From assembly GCA_015698045.1 (NCBI GenBank), contig BLAL01000160.1, forward strand, positions 806,001-870,000: 64,000 nucleotides of DNA. Reading direction: 5' to 3'. The stretch comes from Rhizophagus clarus. Lineage: Eukaryota > Glomeromycota > Glomeromycetes > Glomerales > Glomeraceae. Within the stretch, counting starts at the first letter, position 1, and every line of letters starts with the position of its first letter. The translations under genes were made by a program, and so were the position numbers. Positions 32,659 through 46,476 of this stretch are shown piece by piece. The notes under the pieces were generated by a model that was not told the DNA's origin, searched no databases, and saw only the letters and a program-made list of their open reading frames with translations.

Positions 32659-35600
32659 TCAATTATTAGAGATTTCTAAATAAAAAAATAACATATATTA
32701 AAAATACAACCCTTACAAAATCAATTTAAAAATTAATTTAAAGAATTTTATTTACCTGAATATTTAGCTTCCAATTCATCATTAATGGCATTTGAAGCTA
32801 TAAACAATAATTAATTATTAAATATATATATATATATTTTTTTTTTAAAAAAAAAAAAAACTGAAAAAAAAATATTACCTTCTAACGTCATATTAACAGG
32901 TTTAGAAAGATTATTATAATCTAAAATTCTACTTGTATAAATTGCCTTAGAATGTGTTGCCATAGGTTTAGTTGGATCATAGATTGGTAATTCTTTTTTA
33001 GAGTTTTCAATGGTATCAATTTGTTTTGAAAATTCTGATTCTGGATCTTTACGATCAATGTTACATTTCTGTAAAATCCTATATAATTTTTTAGCACTTG
33101 GCCGTTTTTGGGGTTCGGCATCTAAGCATCTATTTATCATATCTAAAAGTAGTTGAGGAACTTCAGATCTTCTAATTTTAGGTCGAAGTCCTTTACAAAT
33201 ATATATTGCTAAAGGTTCTTCATGTGGAATATTATAATATGGTGGATAGCTTGTAAGAACTTCTGTCATAATAATCCCAAAAGAATAAATATCGGATGCT
33301 TGAGTATAATTTCCACCTCTTAAAACTTCAGGTGGTACATATGGAAGTACTTCATAAATTCCTGAATCGTAAAACCCTACTGGCCTGCATAACGCAAAAT
33401 CTGCAATATAATATTCATGTTTAAAGTCATCTAATAAAGATGTACCAACTAAATTTCCAGAATAAAAATCTTTATGCATTAATCCTTCTTTGTGAATTAA
33501 AGCAAGATCATAAGCAACAAACCGCAAAATGTCTAGTTTTTCTTTCCAATCTAAACCTTTAAATTTCATGTTTAATAATTTTCGGATACTTCCCATATTT
33601 GCATATTGCATAACCATCATATAACCATTTGTTTCTGGATTTTTGGTTATTCCATAAATTGCAATTGACCATTTATCTCGAAATTTGAGTTGGTTTCCAA
33701 CCTAAGATATCAATGAAATGACATAAATAAAAAATATTATTATTAAAAAAATAATACTGTACAAAATCTAAAAATACTATATATGCTTACTTCTTGTAAA
33801 AATTCCTCTACTTTCTGAGCAGAATTATCAAGACTTTTTAAGATTACATCTATCTCTGAATACCGAATCCATTTATTATTTTTATTATCCCACTGTCTGA
33901 TATATCCATCCGTCCATGTTGATCTAAAAATAGTTCCAAAACCTCCTTGTTTAACATAACTGACATCTTTAAATCTATCAAAAGGAATCCACTCAATAAC
34001 TTCCTTATAACTATCTGCTTTAAGCTGAATTTGCTGAATAAAGTTATCAATATCAGAATTTTCACTAGTCCATTTACAAAATTCACTTTGAAACCTTTTC
34101 GCATTGCATGATCTGCACCACTTCACGCCTGTATTAGGTTTTTTGCATTTCTCACAGTTTTCATAATCACCATTTGCACAGCCTACCAGGCTATACCAAA
34201 CCTCATCAAATTCTTCAATTTCCTTATTTATCATGATATCCTGATCTTCAGCCAAGATACTTTCATCTCCTTCAATGCTATTGATCCTTTCAACTTTTTC
34301 AATAATATCATCCATCTCATTTTCTTCCCAAACATCCTCCAAATTAGATCTCATCACCTGATAAATTTCTTCGCGATCTTTCAGTAATTTTATATCATCA
34401 GGTTTTGTTTTCAGTAATTTGTTGAGGTTCAATAATATATTGTAATGATTTTTTAATATGTAAGTTTTTCTATGATGAGGTTTTAATTTCAGAAATCTGT
34501 CAAAATCCCGAAGAGCCTCATCATATTTTTTCAATGTTTTATATGGATCATCAGTTTCCAATTCCAGTGATCTGTTGAAATCCAAAAGAGCCTCATCATA
34601 TTTTTTCAATGCTTTATATGTTATTCCACGAGCGTATAATGTAAAGGGATCATCAGGTTTTAATTCCAATGATCTGTTGAAATCCAAAAGAGCTTCATCA
34701 TATTTTTTCAATGTTTTATATGTTATTCCACGAACGTATAACGCAAAAGTATCGTTAGGTTTTAAATCCAGTGATCTGTTGAGATCAAGAAGGGCTTCAT
34801 CATATTTCTTCAACATTCTATAAGTTTCTCCTCTTGAGGTTAATGCTTCTTCGCCATTAGGTTCTAATTCCAATATCCTATTGAAATCTAGAAGGGCTTT
34901 ATCATATTTTTTCAACATTCTATAAGTTTCTCCACGATCGCATAATGCAAAAGTATTGTTAGGCTCTAATTCCAGTGATCTGTTGAGATCAAGAAGGGCT
35001 TCATCATATTTCTTCAACATTCTATAAGTTTCTCCTCTTGAGCTTAATGCTTCTTTGTTATTAGGTTCTAATTCTAATATCCTATTGAAATCTAAAAGAG
35101 CTTCATCATATTTATTCAACATTCTATAAGCTTCTCCACGAAAATATAATGTAAAAGTATTGTTAGGTTCAAATTCCAGTGATCTGTTGAGATCAAGAAA
35201 GGCTTCATCATATTTCTTCAACATTCTATAAGTTTCTCCTCTTGAGCTTAATGCATCTCTGTCATTAGGTTCTAATTCTAATAACCTATTGAAATCTAAA
35301 AGAGCTTCATCATATTTATTCAGCATTCTATAAGTTTCCCCACGATAATATAATGTAAAAATATAATTAGGTTCTAATTCCAGTGATCTTTTGAAATCCA
35401 GAAGGGCTTCATCATATTTTTTCATATCGTTATAAGTTGCACCTCGTGCACTCAATGCTTTATCATTATCTGGCTCTAATTCCAGTGATCTGTTGAGATC
35501 AAGAAGGGCTTCGTCATATTTTCTCAATATTCTATAAGTATCTCCACGAAGAATCAACGCAAAAGTAGCATCAGGCTTTATTTCCAGTGATTTGTTGAAA

Positions 35601-36043
35601 TCAGAAAATGCTTCATCATATTTTCTCAACTTTTTATAAGTTACTCCACGATATGTTAACGCAACGGCATTATCTGATGCTATTTCAAGTGATTTATTTA
35701 AGTCTATTAATGTTTTATCATATTGTTTTAATGCTTTATAAGTTATTCCACGACAAATGATTGCAGAAACATTATTTGGGTTTATGCTTAAAGTCCTATT
35801 AAAATCATCAAGAGCATCATTATATGAATACAAGGAATAATGAATCATTCCTCTTAAAAGGAGTGCATTTATATTCTTTGAATTTTTTTCAATTAAATTA
35901 TTTAAACGCAAAAGCACATCTTTAGGATTTTTAAAATTTAAAGATTTAGTATAATTAGAAACTATTTTATCTAACCAAAATATTTCGTTCAAAGCTTTAT
36001 CAAGCTGATTAATCTTTTTATTAAGCTTTTTGATTAATCCCAT
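32659..36043 (-). CDS. TPR-repeat / CxxC-ribbon / protein kinase fusion, 1044 residues
   Basis: Exons 36043-33791, 33701-32879, 32797-32756 and 32675-32659; lengths and phases agree. Residues ~58-560 hold about 14 TPR-type 34-residue repeats (YDEALLDFNRSLELEPN, RGETYRMLKK), a protein-protein interaction solenoid. Repeat 13 lacks nine residues. An acidic linker follows, then ribbon cysteines (630-647: CEKC, CRSC) and WTSENSDIDNFI. Kinase: GGFG at ~700-703, Lys 736 (DVILK), catalytic loop MHKDFYSGN (Lys replaces Arg of HRD, Asp ~829 kept), DFA in place of DFG (~852) and PPE in place of APE. Metal-binding Asp, catalytic Asp and Lys remain, so activity is possible but may be weak. The TPRs probably recruit partners. 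It belongs to the same family as the kinases at 17.7-21.7 kb. The last two exons are short (42 and 17 nt) and inferred. Confidence 0.87.
34500..35830 (-). repeat. 102-bp tandem coding repeats (TPRs) with 204-bp higher order
   Basis: The TPR array is encoded by 102-bp units. Between about 34740 and 35400 units alternate between a DFNR-I/L-LELEPN type and a DLNRSLE type, so 204-bp pairs are more alike than neighbours; this indicates recent unequal exchange. One unit near 34545 has a 27-bp internal deletion that keeps frame. Confidence 0.85.
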
Positions 36044-39000
36044 TCCTCTATCTTCATTAAGAAATAGATTTTTTTTAAAATTCGTGATTCTTTCTGGAAA
36101 AAGAAGTTTACAGATCTAAACGATAATATTTAATTGTTAAAGAAATTAGATAAATTCGTTCGTAAAAGATTTATTTATAATATTTTAAAAAACTAAAAAA
36201 TCATAAGGTTAATAAATTATAAGCATAATGCTCGGGTAATTTAGGTGATTTCATGGATATCCAATCAAATTACGAATTTTTATCATCTGAGGTTGGTTCA
36301 AGAAAGTTCGATTTTCGTAACCTGATGTTTTTCAAAAATAATAAATAAACAGCCACATTATACCAAATTTTCCGAAATCATTAATCATTGATTTGCAGTG
36401 GATGTCAAATAATGGAAGTGACAAATAATGGGATTTTTACATATTTTTATTTATTACACTATACTGTAAATCGATAAAAATACAATGAATAGTCTGTTCA
36501 TACTATCTAGCTACCTCTAAACTGGCAATACTTATTAAAAATGAAAAAGTGGCGGGGTGTAACGGAGGTGACGAATATTTTTATCATTATCACGCCACGT
36601 AATTTCCCTAATTTATATAGTAAGGCGAAAAGAGTCTGTTTAGAAGAGAATCAGGAGATATTCCAGATTGTAATCATCAAAGAAATTCTAACCGTGAAGA
36701 ATGTAAAAAAACAAATGAAAATTGGGTGAACATCTCAGAAATAAAAATAGTTGAGGTTATTTATCATATGACGATCAGAAAAAAGTAAGGAGAATAATAA
36801 ATAATAAATAAATGTAAACAAAAGAGTATTAAAAATTGTCATAATTCGGTTATACTGTATAATTAAGTTATTAAGTTGCTATTAGGTTATTTGGTCATTT
36901 AAGTCATTTTGTTATATATAAGTATAATCATCTTGTATAAAGTTTAATTCAATTGTTGTATCTTCCAATCATAATCATTTTTTATATTATTATTTGTATG
37001 GATCACGCAAAGTTTTTTTTTATATTATATCTGATATTCAAAAAGAATTTAATTACTACTAACACTATATTCTGGATTTTAGCATAAAAATATGAAGCAG
37101 ATATTCAGTTGTCGGAATGTACAGTAAATATTTTATGTAAATTTATTAAAGATTACAATTAACTTTATTATAATAAATAGGGGACCAGCTGTGATAGAGT
37201 AAATTATGAAATATTCTTTTACGATTAAAATTGGATCAAACAAAATCGATAACTGAATTGATAGCGAGACTTTGCCTCTAATTGTGAATAAGAAGTAGAA
37301 GATAATTCTTATAATTTGAACCTTTGGAAGGTTAATGTTGATGACGCTAGTTTAATTTTGTTGCTTTTAAACGGTTTTTAAAGACCTTATGAAAGACACT
37401 GTACAACCTATGGTGTCAATCGTTTGTGAATATCATAACAGATCACGTCGATCCAATCACATGAAAAAAAATTTAACGCAAATCTCTAGTGAAACATCGC
37501 TTCTGAATTTTGGAAATAATTATAAAATAGCGGTCCACAATATTAAATTTATAGAATGTCTTATTTTTCGCATTAAAATTGATTTTATTTGTAATTATCA
37601 ATAAACCAGTTTTTCTTATTTGATACACTTGATTGTCAGAACGATGGGTATGAACTTTCCCGCATGTACTCAATGAATATTTCAAAAAAAAATTCCTCTA
37701 TAATATTAATTCACTAAAGATTGTGTTCAGATCAACTAATGGTTAGTGAATCTTTTTATCAAGTAAAGCAAAAAATCCAATTCGAAACTGGAAAATAGGT
37801 CAAATCATACAGTAAGCCGGTCACAATGTGAATTTTTCGCGTGCCTAAACGAATCTTGGCGTAATACTTTATACCCAATAAATTTTTTCGGTATAAGCTC
37901 CTTCACATCATGATACAAAATCAAAACATAATTAAAAATGAATCTCAGTAGGTATGGTAAGAGTAATCTTTTGATTTTTTACTTGTTTCTAATCTTCGGA
38001 GATCGGAATCAGCAGTATATTCAAAATCATGTCCACTTTACATAATTTTTTCTTGGCGTATGATTGCAATCGCAAAGATCGAATACTTGTAACTTAATGA
38101 GTATATATAGCCATAAGTTTTACGTCCTCACAGATCTTTAATAATAAAGAATCCATAACTCATGTCTTTACGCCATCCTAATAATATTATTATCTTATTT
38201 GTGATGCATTTACCCCTAAAAAATAATTACGCATCCTATGACTTTTATACTTCTCTCATAATAAAGTATCAAGGTTCCTTACACCTTAATAGTGAATAGT
38301 CCAGATTCTGTCCTGCGTCTTACAAATAGAAAAGGAACACCATATATAATTATTTGTAAACTCTGCAAAATGATGAACCTGACTCCTCCCTTCAAACGGT
38401 CGTCCAGCCAAGAAATCACCAATTCGCAATCTCTATTCTATAATGTAACTACCAACTATACCATATTCTACTTCTTCTTCTGATATTATGTTTCTTAGTA
38501 TTATTTTAGGCATTGAACTTACACTCAGCGATATGCTTTCTATCATTAGCATCAAAATCTTTACATCGTTTTGAAGATCGAGGATTTTCGTTTCTTATGA
38601 ACTAAATTGTTAATATTCAAAAAGAAAATAAGAACAGCTATTATCAAATGATAAAGCAATGATGAAACATACCATCTACATTGTCTAATATCATAAAATG
38701 TACCTCAATTGCAAATTAATATCTTCCCCAGACTCGTTGAAATTCGCATGAACACTAAATATTCCACCTTATATATCTCTGTCCTTACTCCATCCTGGTT
38801 AATGTGGTTTTCCTTTCATAGATCATATGATAATGCGATTAGTCTTCATAAGTTTAAAGGATCTTTTGAGACGCTCTATGATTTCAGGGCGACTTCCGAA
38901 ATTCACATATTAGGATATGTTGTATTTCCTACAATTTCATTACATTTATTGCAATCTTCGACATTAACAACGCCAGCTACATTTAATTTCGCCAATATGG

Positions 39001-42000
39001 CAAGCCTGCAAATAAGGTGTTGAGGAACTTAACCAAAAATATGCATAACAAAGACCAGAAGCCGTTTTTACAAGCTTATCCAGGGATTTATTCAGGCAAG
39101 GAAGTTAGAAAGTAGATTCTTCAGAAGTGAGAAAAAGTTGAAGGATTTGTAATTGATCGCGGAAGTAATGTTTTATTAATCAGGAAAAACATAAAACTGG
39201 ACGAATGAAGGATCGTATTCAGTGATTAACAAAGCGAGAAGGAGCGGCTTTAGAGAAAAAAAATAACAGAAATAAAAATCGACGACTATTGATAAATTAT
39301 CGATCGTACAATTACATCACGATCGTCAACCCATCCCAACTTTTTGATTTTAAAAAAATCACTTTCAGGAATACTCATTTGGCAGACCATTGTCATGTTA
39401 ATGTTCCCTCCGAACTGTTTAAAGATCGCATATATCTAAATGCACAATAGTTCGGTAATTGAATTTTTTATTTTCATTTTTATATATTTGCCATTCCGAC
39501 AGGAACACAATCTCGTTTACTACGTGAATTAATTTCAGCATTCTTGACATTCTTTAAAACTTATTGTTTTAATCATAATTAATGTTATTTCTCGTTTTCT
39601 TATTATAAATTTCGTTTCATTTCCTTTTCATTATATATATATATATATTTATTTATTGTGTAATCTTTTGTGTCAATAAAACGTTCCTGGTGGTCGATTT
39701 TATAATATATATTCGTGGACGTTGATATCTAAGACATAGAATAATTCCCTCCATATGATCGAGAATTTTCTTGTTCGTTATTGAAAAATAACAGAATCAG
39801 ATGCTTTTTTCCTCCTAAAACTTTTCCGCAAGTACCGGCAGAATAGCTAGGCTAGAGTTATTAATGGGGCAGGGATCATATCCTTAAATGAGACAGTATG
39901 AGACATTAAAAATCCCGTCGGACAATATCCCACAACAATATCTAGGTTGGTCCAGATTTTCTTGATGTGATTGATCGATCATATTACCCATTTGATCTTG
40001 AATTAATATGAATCTTATTAAATAGATATTAGGTGCCACTTTTATTTATTTTATGCAAATAAACGATGAATATCAAACTGTCTTCATTCAATCAAACAAG
40101 GAAAACTTGCAACAAAATAAGGTGTGTGGTTATAGAGTTGAATCACACTTTTATTTCTTACAAATATGTTAATTATCTTTTTTTTGGTTATAAGTGAATC
40201 TTGTTTTATATTGGAATGTATTTTGTCGAGAAATCTTCACTAGCACGTAAATCAATTTATGTAGCTTTGCAGCATCGATTTTTCGTCCAGAGTGAAATCA
40301 GAGAATGTATTCATCAGACTATAATCTACCACACGAACCAAATTCTCATATATAACAACCAAGGCAGAAAATAGATGGGATAATATCTGTCGACAATTTG
40401 AATTAACGAAAATACCATCAAGCTTGAATCTGACAAAAGTCTTGTTTTTGATGATTTGATAAAAAGTTTCTACTATTGGAAAAACCGAATGTTTAATCCC
40501 TTTTTAAAGTTATAAGGGATTTTCTCGCTATCTTGAATGTTAAGAATAATGGACACTTGATAGAATCAGCAATTCATTTAAATGAAACGATCCCTTCAAG
40601 CTGATGGATCAGTAACAAACACAATCGACAGTATGATGACGAATATTATGATGTTAATATTTGGAGTTGTGTGACGACCCTTACGTAACTATATATCGCG
40701 TTCATTCTCCTTACCTCGTAGAAAGAACTACAAAAACAACTACTTGAGATCCACATACAATACGAGTTGCACTAGGATCCTTCATACTTTATGATAATTT
40801 AACAGACACGTCTCCATTCCAATAATTAAAATTTACATTAAATGGGTCAAAAGATTTTGAGTTTTAATGTATTGCATAATTATTTATTACAAATAATAAT
40901 TAAAATGCCAAAAAAAAAATAAAATAAAATAAAATAAAATTCTATGATAGCAACAATTCTCATATAAAATCACATAACCCTCTCTTTTTAATTTTCTTCC
41001 AGATTCAAATTGTTTCATATTTCACTTTTAAAATTAATAAAAATAAAATGACTTATTAGTAAAATAAACAAAACAAACAAACAAATAACTATTAATTGTG
41101 ATAAATTACATACTATAAAATCCATGATTTTCCACGCCCGACCAAATTCCACATACGTTCTTTTTTTCGTTAAAAAATTAATTGAGGATAAAGAAGCCTT
41201 GATTCAAGATGTTATTGCCACAGTAACTTACTCGAAACATGATTCATCTCTCAGACCTTTCTGTATAAACTAAACTAACCTCCAAATTAGAAGTTATCCA
41301 CAGTCCAATACTGTAATCGGAGTTTTTGTGTGAACTGTGATTGATATACAGAGTTCATTCAAATGAGTTCTGAATGTTTTTTTTGAAATAAATTTGGTAG
41401 GTTTCTTCTGACGGAAGCCCTGCTCAAGTTTTTTGCTAAATGTGTTAACATAGCTAAGAATGAAGAAAAAAAAATTTTAAATTATTACCATACTCTAATT
41501 ATTAATTAATTATCACTTATTAGAAAAATATAAAAAATAAAACATTAAAGTAAATTATCTTTCCAAAGATAATATAAGATCAGGCAATAAAAAATTTCTT
41601 AAATTAATAGTAAGAGAGCGTTATATAATAATATTTTGTATTTCAGGAATGTGTAATCATCATAATAATAGGAAATGAATAAATGGATATCAATTTAAAA
41701 TCATGCACGATGCAAATCTTGTAAATGTCCTTGTGGCACAGCAAAGATTTACTGAACAACGAAGACCCTTTGTTCATTCAATACTTTAAAGAGACATATT
41801 TTACGGACAATAGTATCCCCTTATGTATATAATGTCCCTCCTTCTTCCCGGAAAAAAGATCCTTTATTTAGGAATCTAATTTTGCCTAGAAATTAATTAA
41901 TTACACATAAATAATCTGATTATTAATACAAATTTTACTATAATATGAAATTTGCAATATACTCGGCCATAATATATGTAATATACGTTCCATTTTTGGA

Positions 42001-43531
42001 TCACTGTCTCAATATCATATACAATTAGCAAATTCTTGCAAATTTATAAATATTTTTTGATTGTAAATTATCACATTCTAATTTTTAAAAAAAATAAAAA
42101 AACTCCTCTTGATTATAACGCCACGAATAATCTCGCGCGCTCTCTGCACACTACTATGATACAGCACATATTTCATTCCTTTTTTCAAGATTATAGTCGC
42201 AAGTTACAGAAGATACGTTTGCAACACGGTAATATATAATGTAAAAAAAATCATAATACATGCCGTGAAAACGCATAAAGTATTTATTTCTAAAATGTCT
42301 AGATGAAGTACCTTTGTAGATTTTATATATACAGTAGATCGACGCGTGATTGTACAATTGCCAAAATGATTTTCCGTTTTGCCGCATACTGGGAAATATA
42401 TACCAATTCAGGTAATTTACCAGTTACCTACCTCGGCCTCGACGTAGTAAGCAACAATTGGATTCTAAGATATTTCAGATATAATTAACACTTTTAAATT
42501 TCATGAAATTTTCATAAAGATTTCGATTCCTAGGTTTTAGAGAGCTAAAATCTAGATTCTAATTACATCTTACTATTAGCCGAATTCCGCAAATGTGAAT
42601 TGATAAATGAACAAGAGAAATTTGCAAGTATAAATATGAAGGTTGACTTCAAGATAATGTAACAAGGAATTCGAGGAAGAGTGAAAGGAGAGAGTGGATG
42701 AGATTTAACGACAATCAAACCTTCGATTTTATCCATCCAGAAAAAAGTTGTAATAAACAGAATTAGATAGTTGGAAGACAAGAAGACAAAGTTATAAAGT
42801 AAATCAATTAATACTACTTTATGAGAAATATGACTTGATGAAATTTCTCTGGTAAACTTCTTAACTTTCTAGTCTTTCCCACGCCAATTAAAGCCATTTA
42901 TGATTTGTGTCTCTAATACATAAAAATAAGCTTATTTATTCAAATTTCGTTTATAAAAAAATCAATAAATATCAGTATAAAGTTTAATGAATTTAATAAA
43001 AGAATGTTGCTTTTATTTTTATACTTGTTCTGCATTATTGAATTGGGTCCTTATCATGGAGGACATTTATTGTCATCGCATTGCATTATCCACATATAAA
43101 AAAAAAAAAATTCAAGCCCGTATTACAGTGATTTTGTCTGCACTAAGATAATCCTAAAATTACTGAAAAAGAAGTTGAATTATAAATCACGAAACAACAC
43201 ATATTAAATTTAAACCAGTGCTAGTTCCAAATAACTAAATCACGTTATGAAATCAAAAGACATTTATTGTTTGTAATATGTGTTATTTGGGAGTAAAGTT
43301 GTGCAACCAGAAGGACACTTCTCACTCAATCGCGGTAGTATTTCAATGAAACAAAAGCATTTCCGTATCAGTTATGGCTCGGCTATTTGTTTGTGACAAT
43401 CACATGCAGTTCTTGAATCACAAAAAAAAATCGTTTTTGTTTACAAATAAGGAAATTTTAAATATATAAATTGACAAAACATTCATCCTTGACCCCTTAT
43501 CTTTCTTTAAAAAATTCTTCATAAGATCACA
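36044..43531. other. 7.5-kb non-coding region
   Basis: No gene supported on either strand. Scattered ORFs of 60-104 codons lack domains and normal codon bias. A minus-strand open stretch at about 38917-39015 (VEDCNKCNEIVGNTTYPNM) behind an acceptor-like TTATTTGCAG is the only protein-like piece. Short TA repeats lie at 39636-39650 and an AAAAT run at 40911-40940. Confidence 0.45.
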
Positions 43532-44020
43532 ATGTCACAGCCAATATTCATGTTAACTTCAACCATAATCCCAATTCCTGAACATATTGAAGTTGGGAAG
43601 GTAATTGGTCGTGAAGGACGCAACCTAAAACCTATTAGTACGAGAACTGGTACATTTATTAGTGTTAATACACATACAAATCCAGCACAGATTGAAATTA
43701 AATATAATCCACATTGTTCGCCATCTAACAATCAAATCAATGAAGCGAAAGAACTGTTAAATAATCTAATCAAGAACATTGAAAAGGAAGAGAAAAGGAA
43801 TCTACGTCTTTTAGAAGGAAAAAAGAACAGGGAGAAAAACTTTTTAGATGATTTTGACGAGAAAGCTGTTAGAGGTAATCCCGTGATATCAAAGTATCAG
43901 AAAGAAATTGCTGTGAAGAAAGAGAGACAAAGATCTAAGAAAAAAATTTCAAATACTATTAAGTCTTATATGAAAGGGGGATTTGAGGAAGGATGGGAGC
44001 TGGAAATGGAAAACAATTGA
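43532..44020 (+). CDS. KH-domain RNA-binding protein, 162 residues
   Basis: Single exon from ATG 43532. Residues 12-60 carry the KH core: IPIPEHIEVG, VIGREGRNLKPI with the GxxG loop G26-R-E-G29 that grips single-stranded RNA or DNA, and the following TRTGTFISVN strand. Residues 70-145 are highly charged and helical (EAKELLNNLIKNIEKEEKR; KKERQRSKKKISNTIK), with basic clusters suited to nuclear or RNA binding. Only one KH domain is present, so it may act as a dimer. It stands alone between two long non-coding regions. A post-transcriptional role is inferred; no closer family is recognised. The frame is intact and the coding bias clear. Confidence 0.75.
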   Translation: MSQPIFMLTSTIIPIPEHIEVGKVIGREGRNLKPISTRTGTFISVNTHTNPAQIEIKYNPHCSPSNNQINEAKELLNNLIKNIEKEEKRNLRLLEGKKNREKNFLDDFDEKAVRGNPVISKYQKEIAVKKERQRSKKKISNTIKSYMKGGFEEGWELEMENN

Positions 44021-46476
44021 TAAGACAATGCGTTTTATGTTAAGTATATGTACGGAAACGATAATATTTTATAAGTTTACACTTTCTTTTAATTTGTAAG
44101 ATAACTTGTATTCTAGGGAGTTTAGAGTTTGAGGTTAGGATATTAATTATCACAATGCGACACGCCCTTTTATATTCATTTTATCGTTTATTTTGATTTA
44201 CTTATTTTTTTTTTTTATTTTTTTTTTCTTTGTAATTATATGTATAATACCGCATTTGCGCAGGTGTGTAGAAAATAAACTCGATTATTATTTAAATATT
44301 ACTGACGAAATATAAATATGTTCAATTATCACATCTAAAATTCCATTTACATTTACTTAGATGTTAATTTAAAAATGACTTTAACGTTGAGATGGAGAAA
44401 TTAGTACAATGAAATAAGAAATTTGTCATATACAGTATAACGTTGCAACGAGCAACGCCATTGATCGCGAATTGATCATCAAATTGAAATCGGCCATCGA
44501 AAAAAAAACTGATAAAAGGGAGAAAAATATCATAATATTAGGAAAAATGATTAAGAAAAGTAAAAGAAAAAAAAAAAAAATCTGAATTGAACGAAGCGAT
44601 ATTCAAAAGAAGTGTATATATTAGTAATTATTGAAACGAAAACACGAAATAAAAAAATTCAATACTGACCAATTTTCTAAGTATAAGCGGTCTATTATAA
44701 GCAAAAATTTTTTAATAATTCTTTAAACGAAAAGGAAAAAAAACCGTTTCTAGAAAGTATATCATAAAGAACTTGTATTAACTTTGTAATCTTTTGTGAG
44801 TAGAATGAATATACATTACTAGCTTATGTTTCCTTTCTCAAACAACATATTCTATTCGGACAACGTTAGCTAAAGTACCGCTCGTTCAGATACTGTATTA
44901 TTATCGAGAAATTAATTTGATTTCTACATTCTTTACGCCATTAGAAAGCAAGGAGAAATACAATTCGGAATGCTGAAAAATAAGCGTCATACTGTTTCAT
45001 ATTCCTTTATTTCCGAATATACAATTGAGTAAATACCGTTCATTAACTTTCAGTCCTAACTCACAAAAGAACAGCGAGAAAAGCGCTTAAACCACTGTAT
45101 GCCATATATCTATAAACGCAAGGAAGGGCGAAAGAATTCTATTCAATCGTTTAGTATTTTTTTAGTTTATACTTACTTTAAAATTTCTCTATTTTTTTTT
45201 TTTTTCAAAGCTAATTTATATACGGATTAAAATACCTAATTAACTAACAGGAATATTATTTATCGAGAATAAATGGAATAAATGCGAAAGTACAGAATGT
45301 TGAACGTACTCATGGATGGAATTTTTAGAATTGAGCATTGAGAAATTATTAGTTTAGAATTTCAATTATACGCAGGTCATAATCCAGGCCAACAGATACA
45401 TACATCATAATAAATCCTACTATTATCCAAATATCTTTATTATGCCAACTATGGCAACCAACAAATATCGGATATTAAGCGTTGAATTCCCTATTTTTTT
45501 CTATTTTTTTCGTCTTTACTATTTAATAAAAAATCATAATTTTGACAAACTTAGTAATGGTATTACTAACTTGGCGTTCTTCATACCTGAATTGAAACAA
45601 AATTCTCATGTTTTTTAAAATTATTTGAATTATTTGAATTATTTGAATAGTTGAATAGTTAAATATGATTAATTACTTTGCAAGATCTTTTATTAGCAAA
45701 ATTCAAGGTAAATTTATAAAATAATTTTTCACGCAAAAGAAAGTTATCAAACACTTCATGGCTTATGGGTATTAATCGCTGAATATAAAAAGAATAGAAG
45801 ACGGTCGATACATTTACCAATTATGTTCTTATATATACTGAAGATCAAGTTTTAAAGAGCAGAAAAAGAAATCAGAAAACAGAAGTGATGGATTTAAACT
45901 TTTGACCCACTCATCTTGTGGATTGTATAACCAATTTCATTTGTCATTGAATAAATATTTTCGTATTAATTATAGCCGGCTATAATTTAGAGATCTGTTA
46001 AAAGGATTTCTCAGATACGAGGTTCGCGTTTATTATGATTCAAATAAAATATCTTTCCATTAATTTATGAAGTTGAAAAATAACAAGTGGTCGATTATTT
46101 GGTTACATTATTCTAATAATTAATATAATTAATAATAATTAAAAATGTATTTATAGATATTTGTATTAAATTAGAAGGATCATAAATGGGGTTTGGTTCC
46201 TGAAGTTTTATCAACGGAAAATAGTATAGCACGCGGAGAACATTTCAACTTATTTGGGCTAAAAATTTATATTTTATGGAATCTTCGCAACAATCGTAAA
46301 ATACGTAAATCATTAATGTATAGTCGTCTACATCAAATCTCTTGTAAATTACAAATTACAATTTGAAAGACTAGCAGTATAATTCCAGACCAATCCTGCC
46401 AAAAATACGGTATATCCAGATAGTATTCAAGAGAATGACCTAGATTTACGAGAAAAAGAAGGTAAAGTTATAATAT
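44021..46476. other. Non-coding region
   Basis: No gene seen. AT-rich, with poly-T runs just after the KH gene (44206-44230) and poly-A at 44565-44580. Confidence 0.5.
45622..45665. repeat. Short AATTATTTG / AATAGTTG tandem repeat
   Basis: A 9-10 base unit repeats about five times with small changes. Replication-slippage type. Confidence 0.7.

Noticed and set aside
34575-34823. Plus-strand ORF with repeated SKRASSYFFN
   Set aside because: Antisense shadow of the TPR-coding repeats.
34500-35830. CRISPR-like regular repeats
   Set aside because: The 102-bp units are contiguous coding TPRs with no spacers, in a eukaryotic gene.
38709-39023. 104-codon plus-strand ORF
   Set aside because: No motif and no codon bias; the opposite strand has an equally plausible short open piece.
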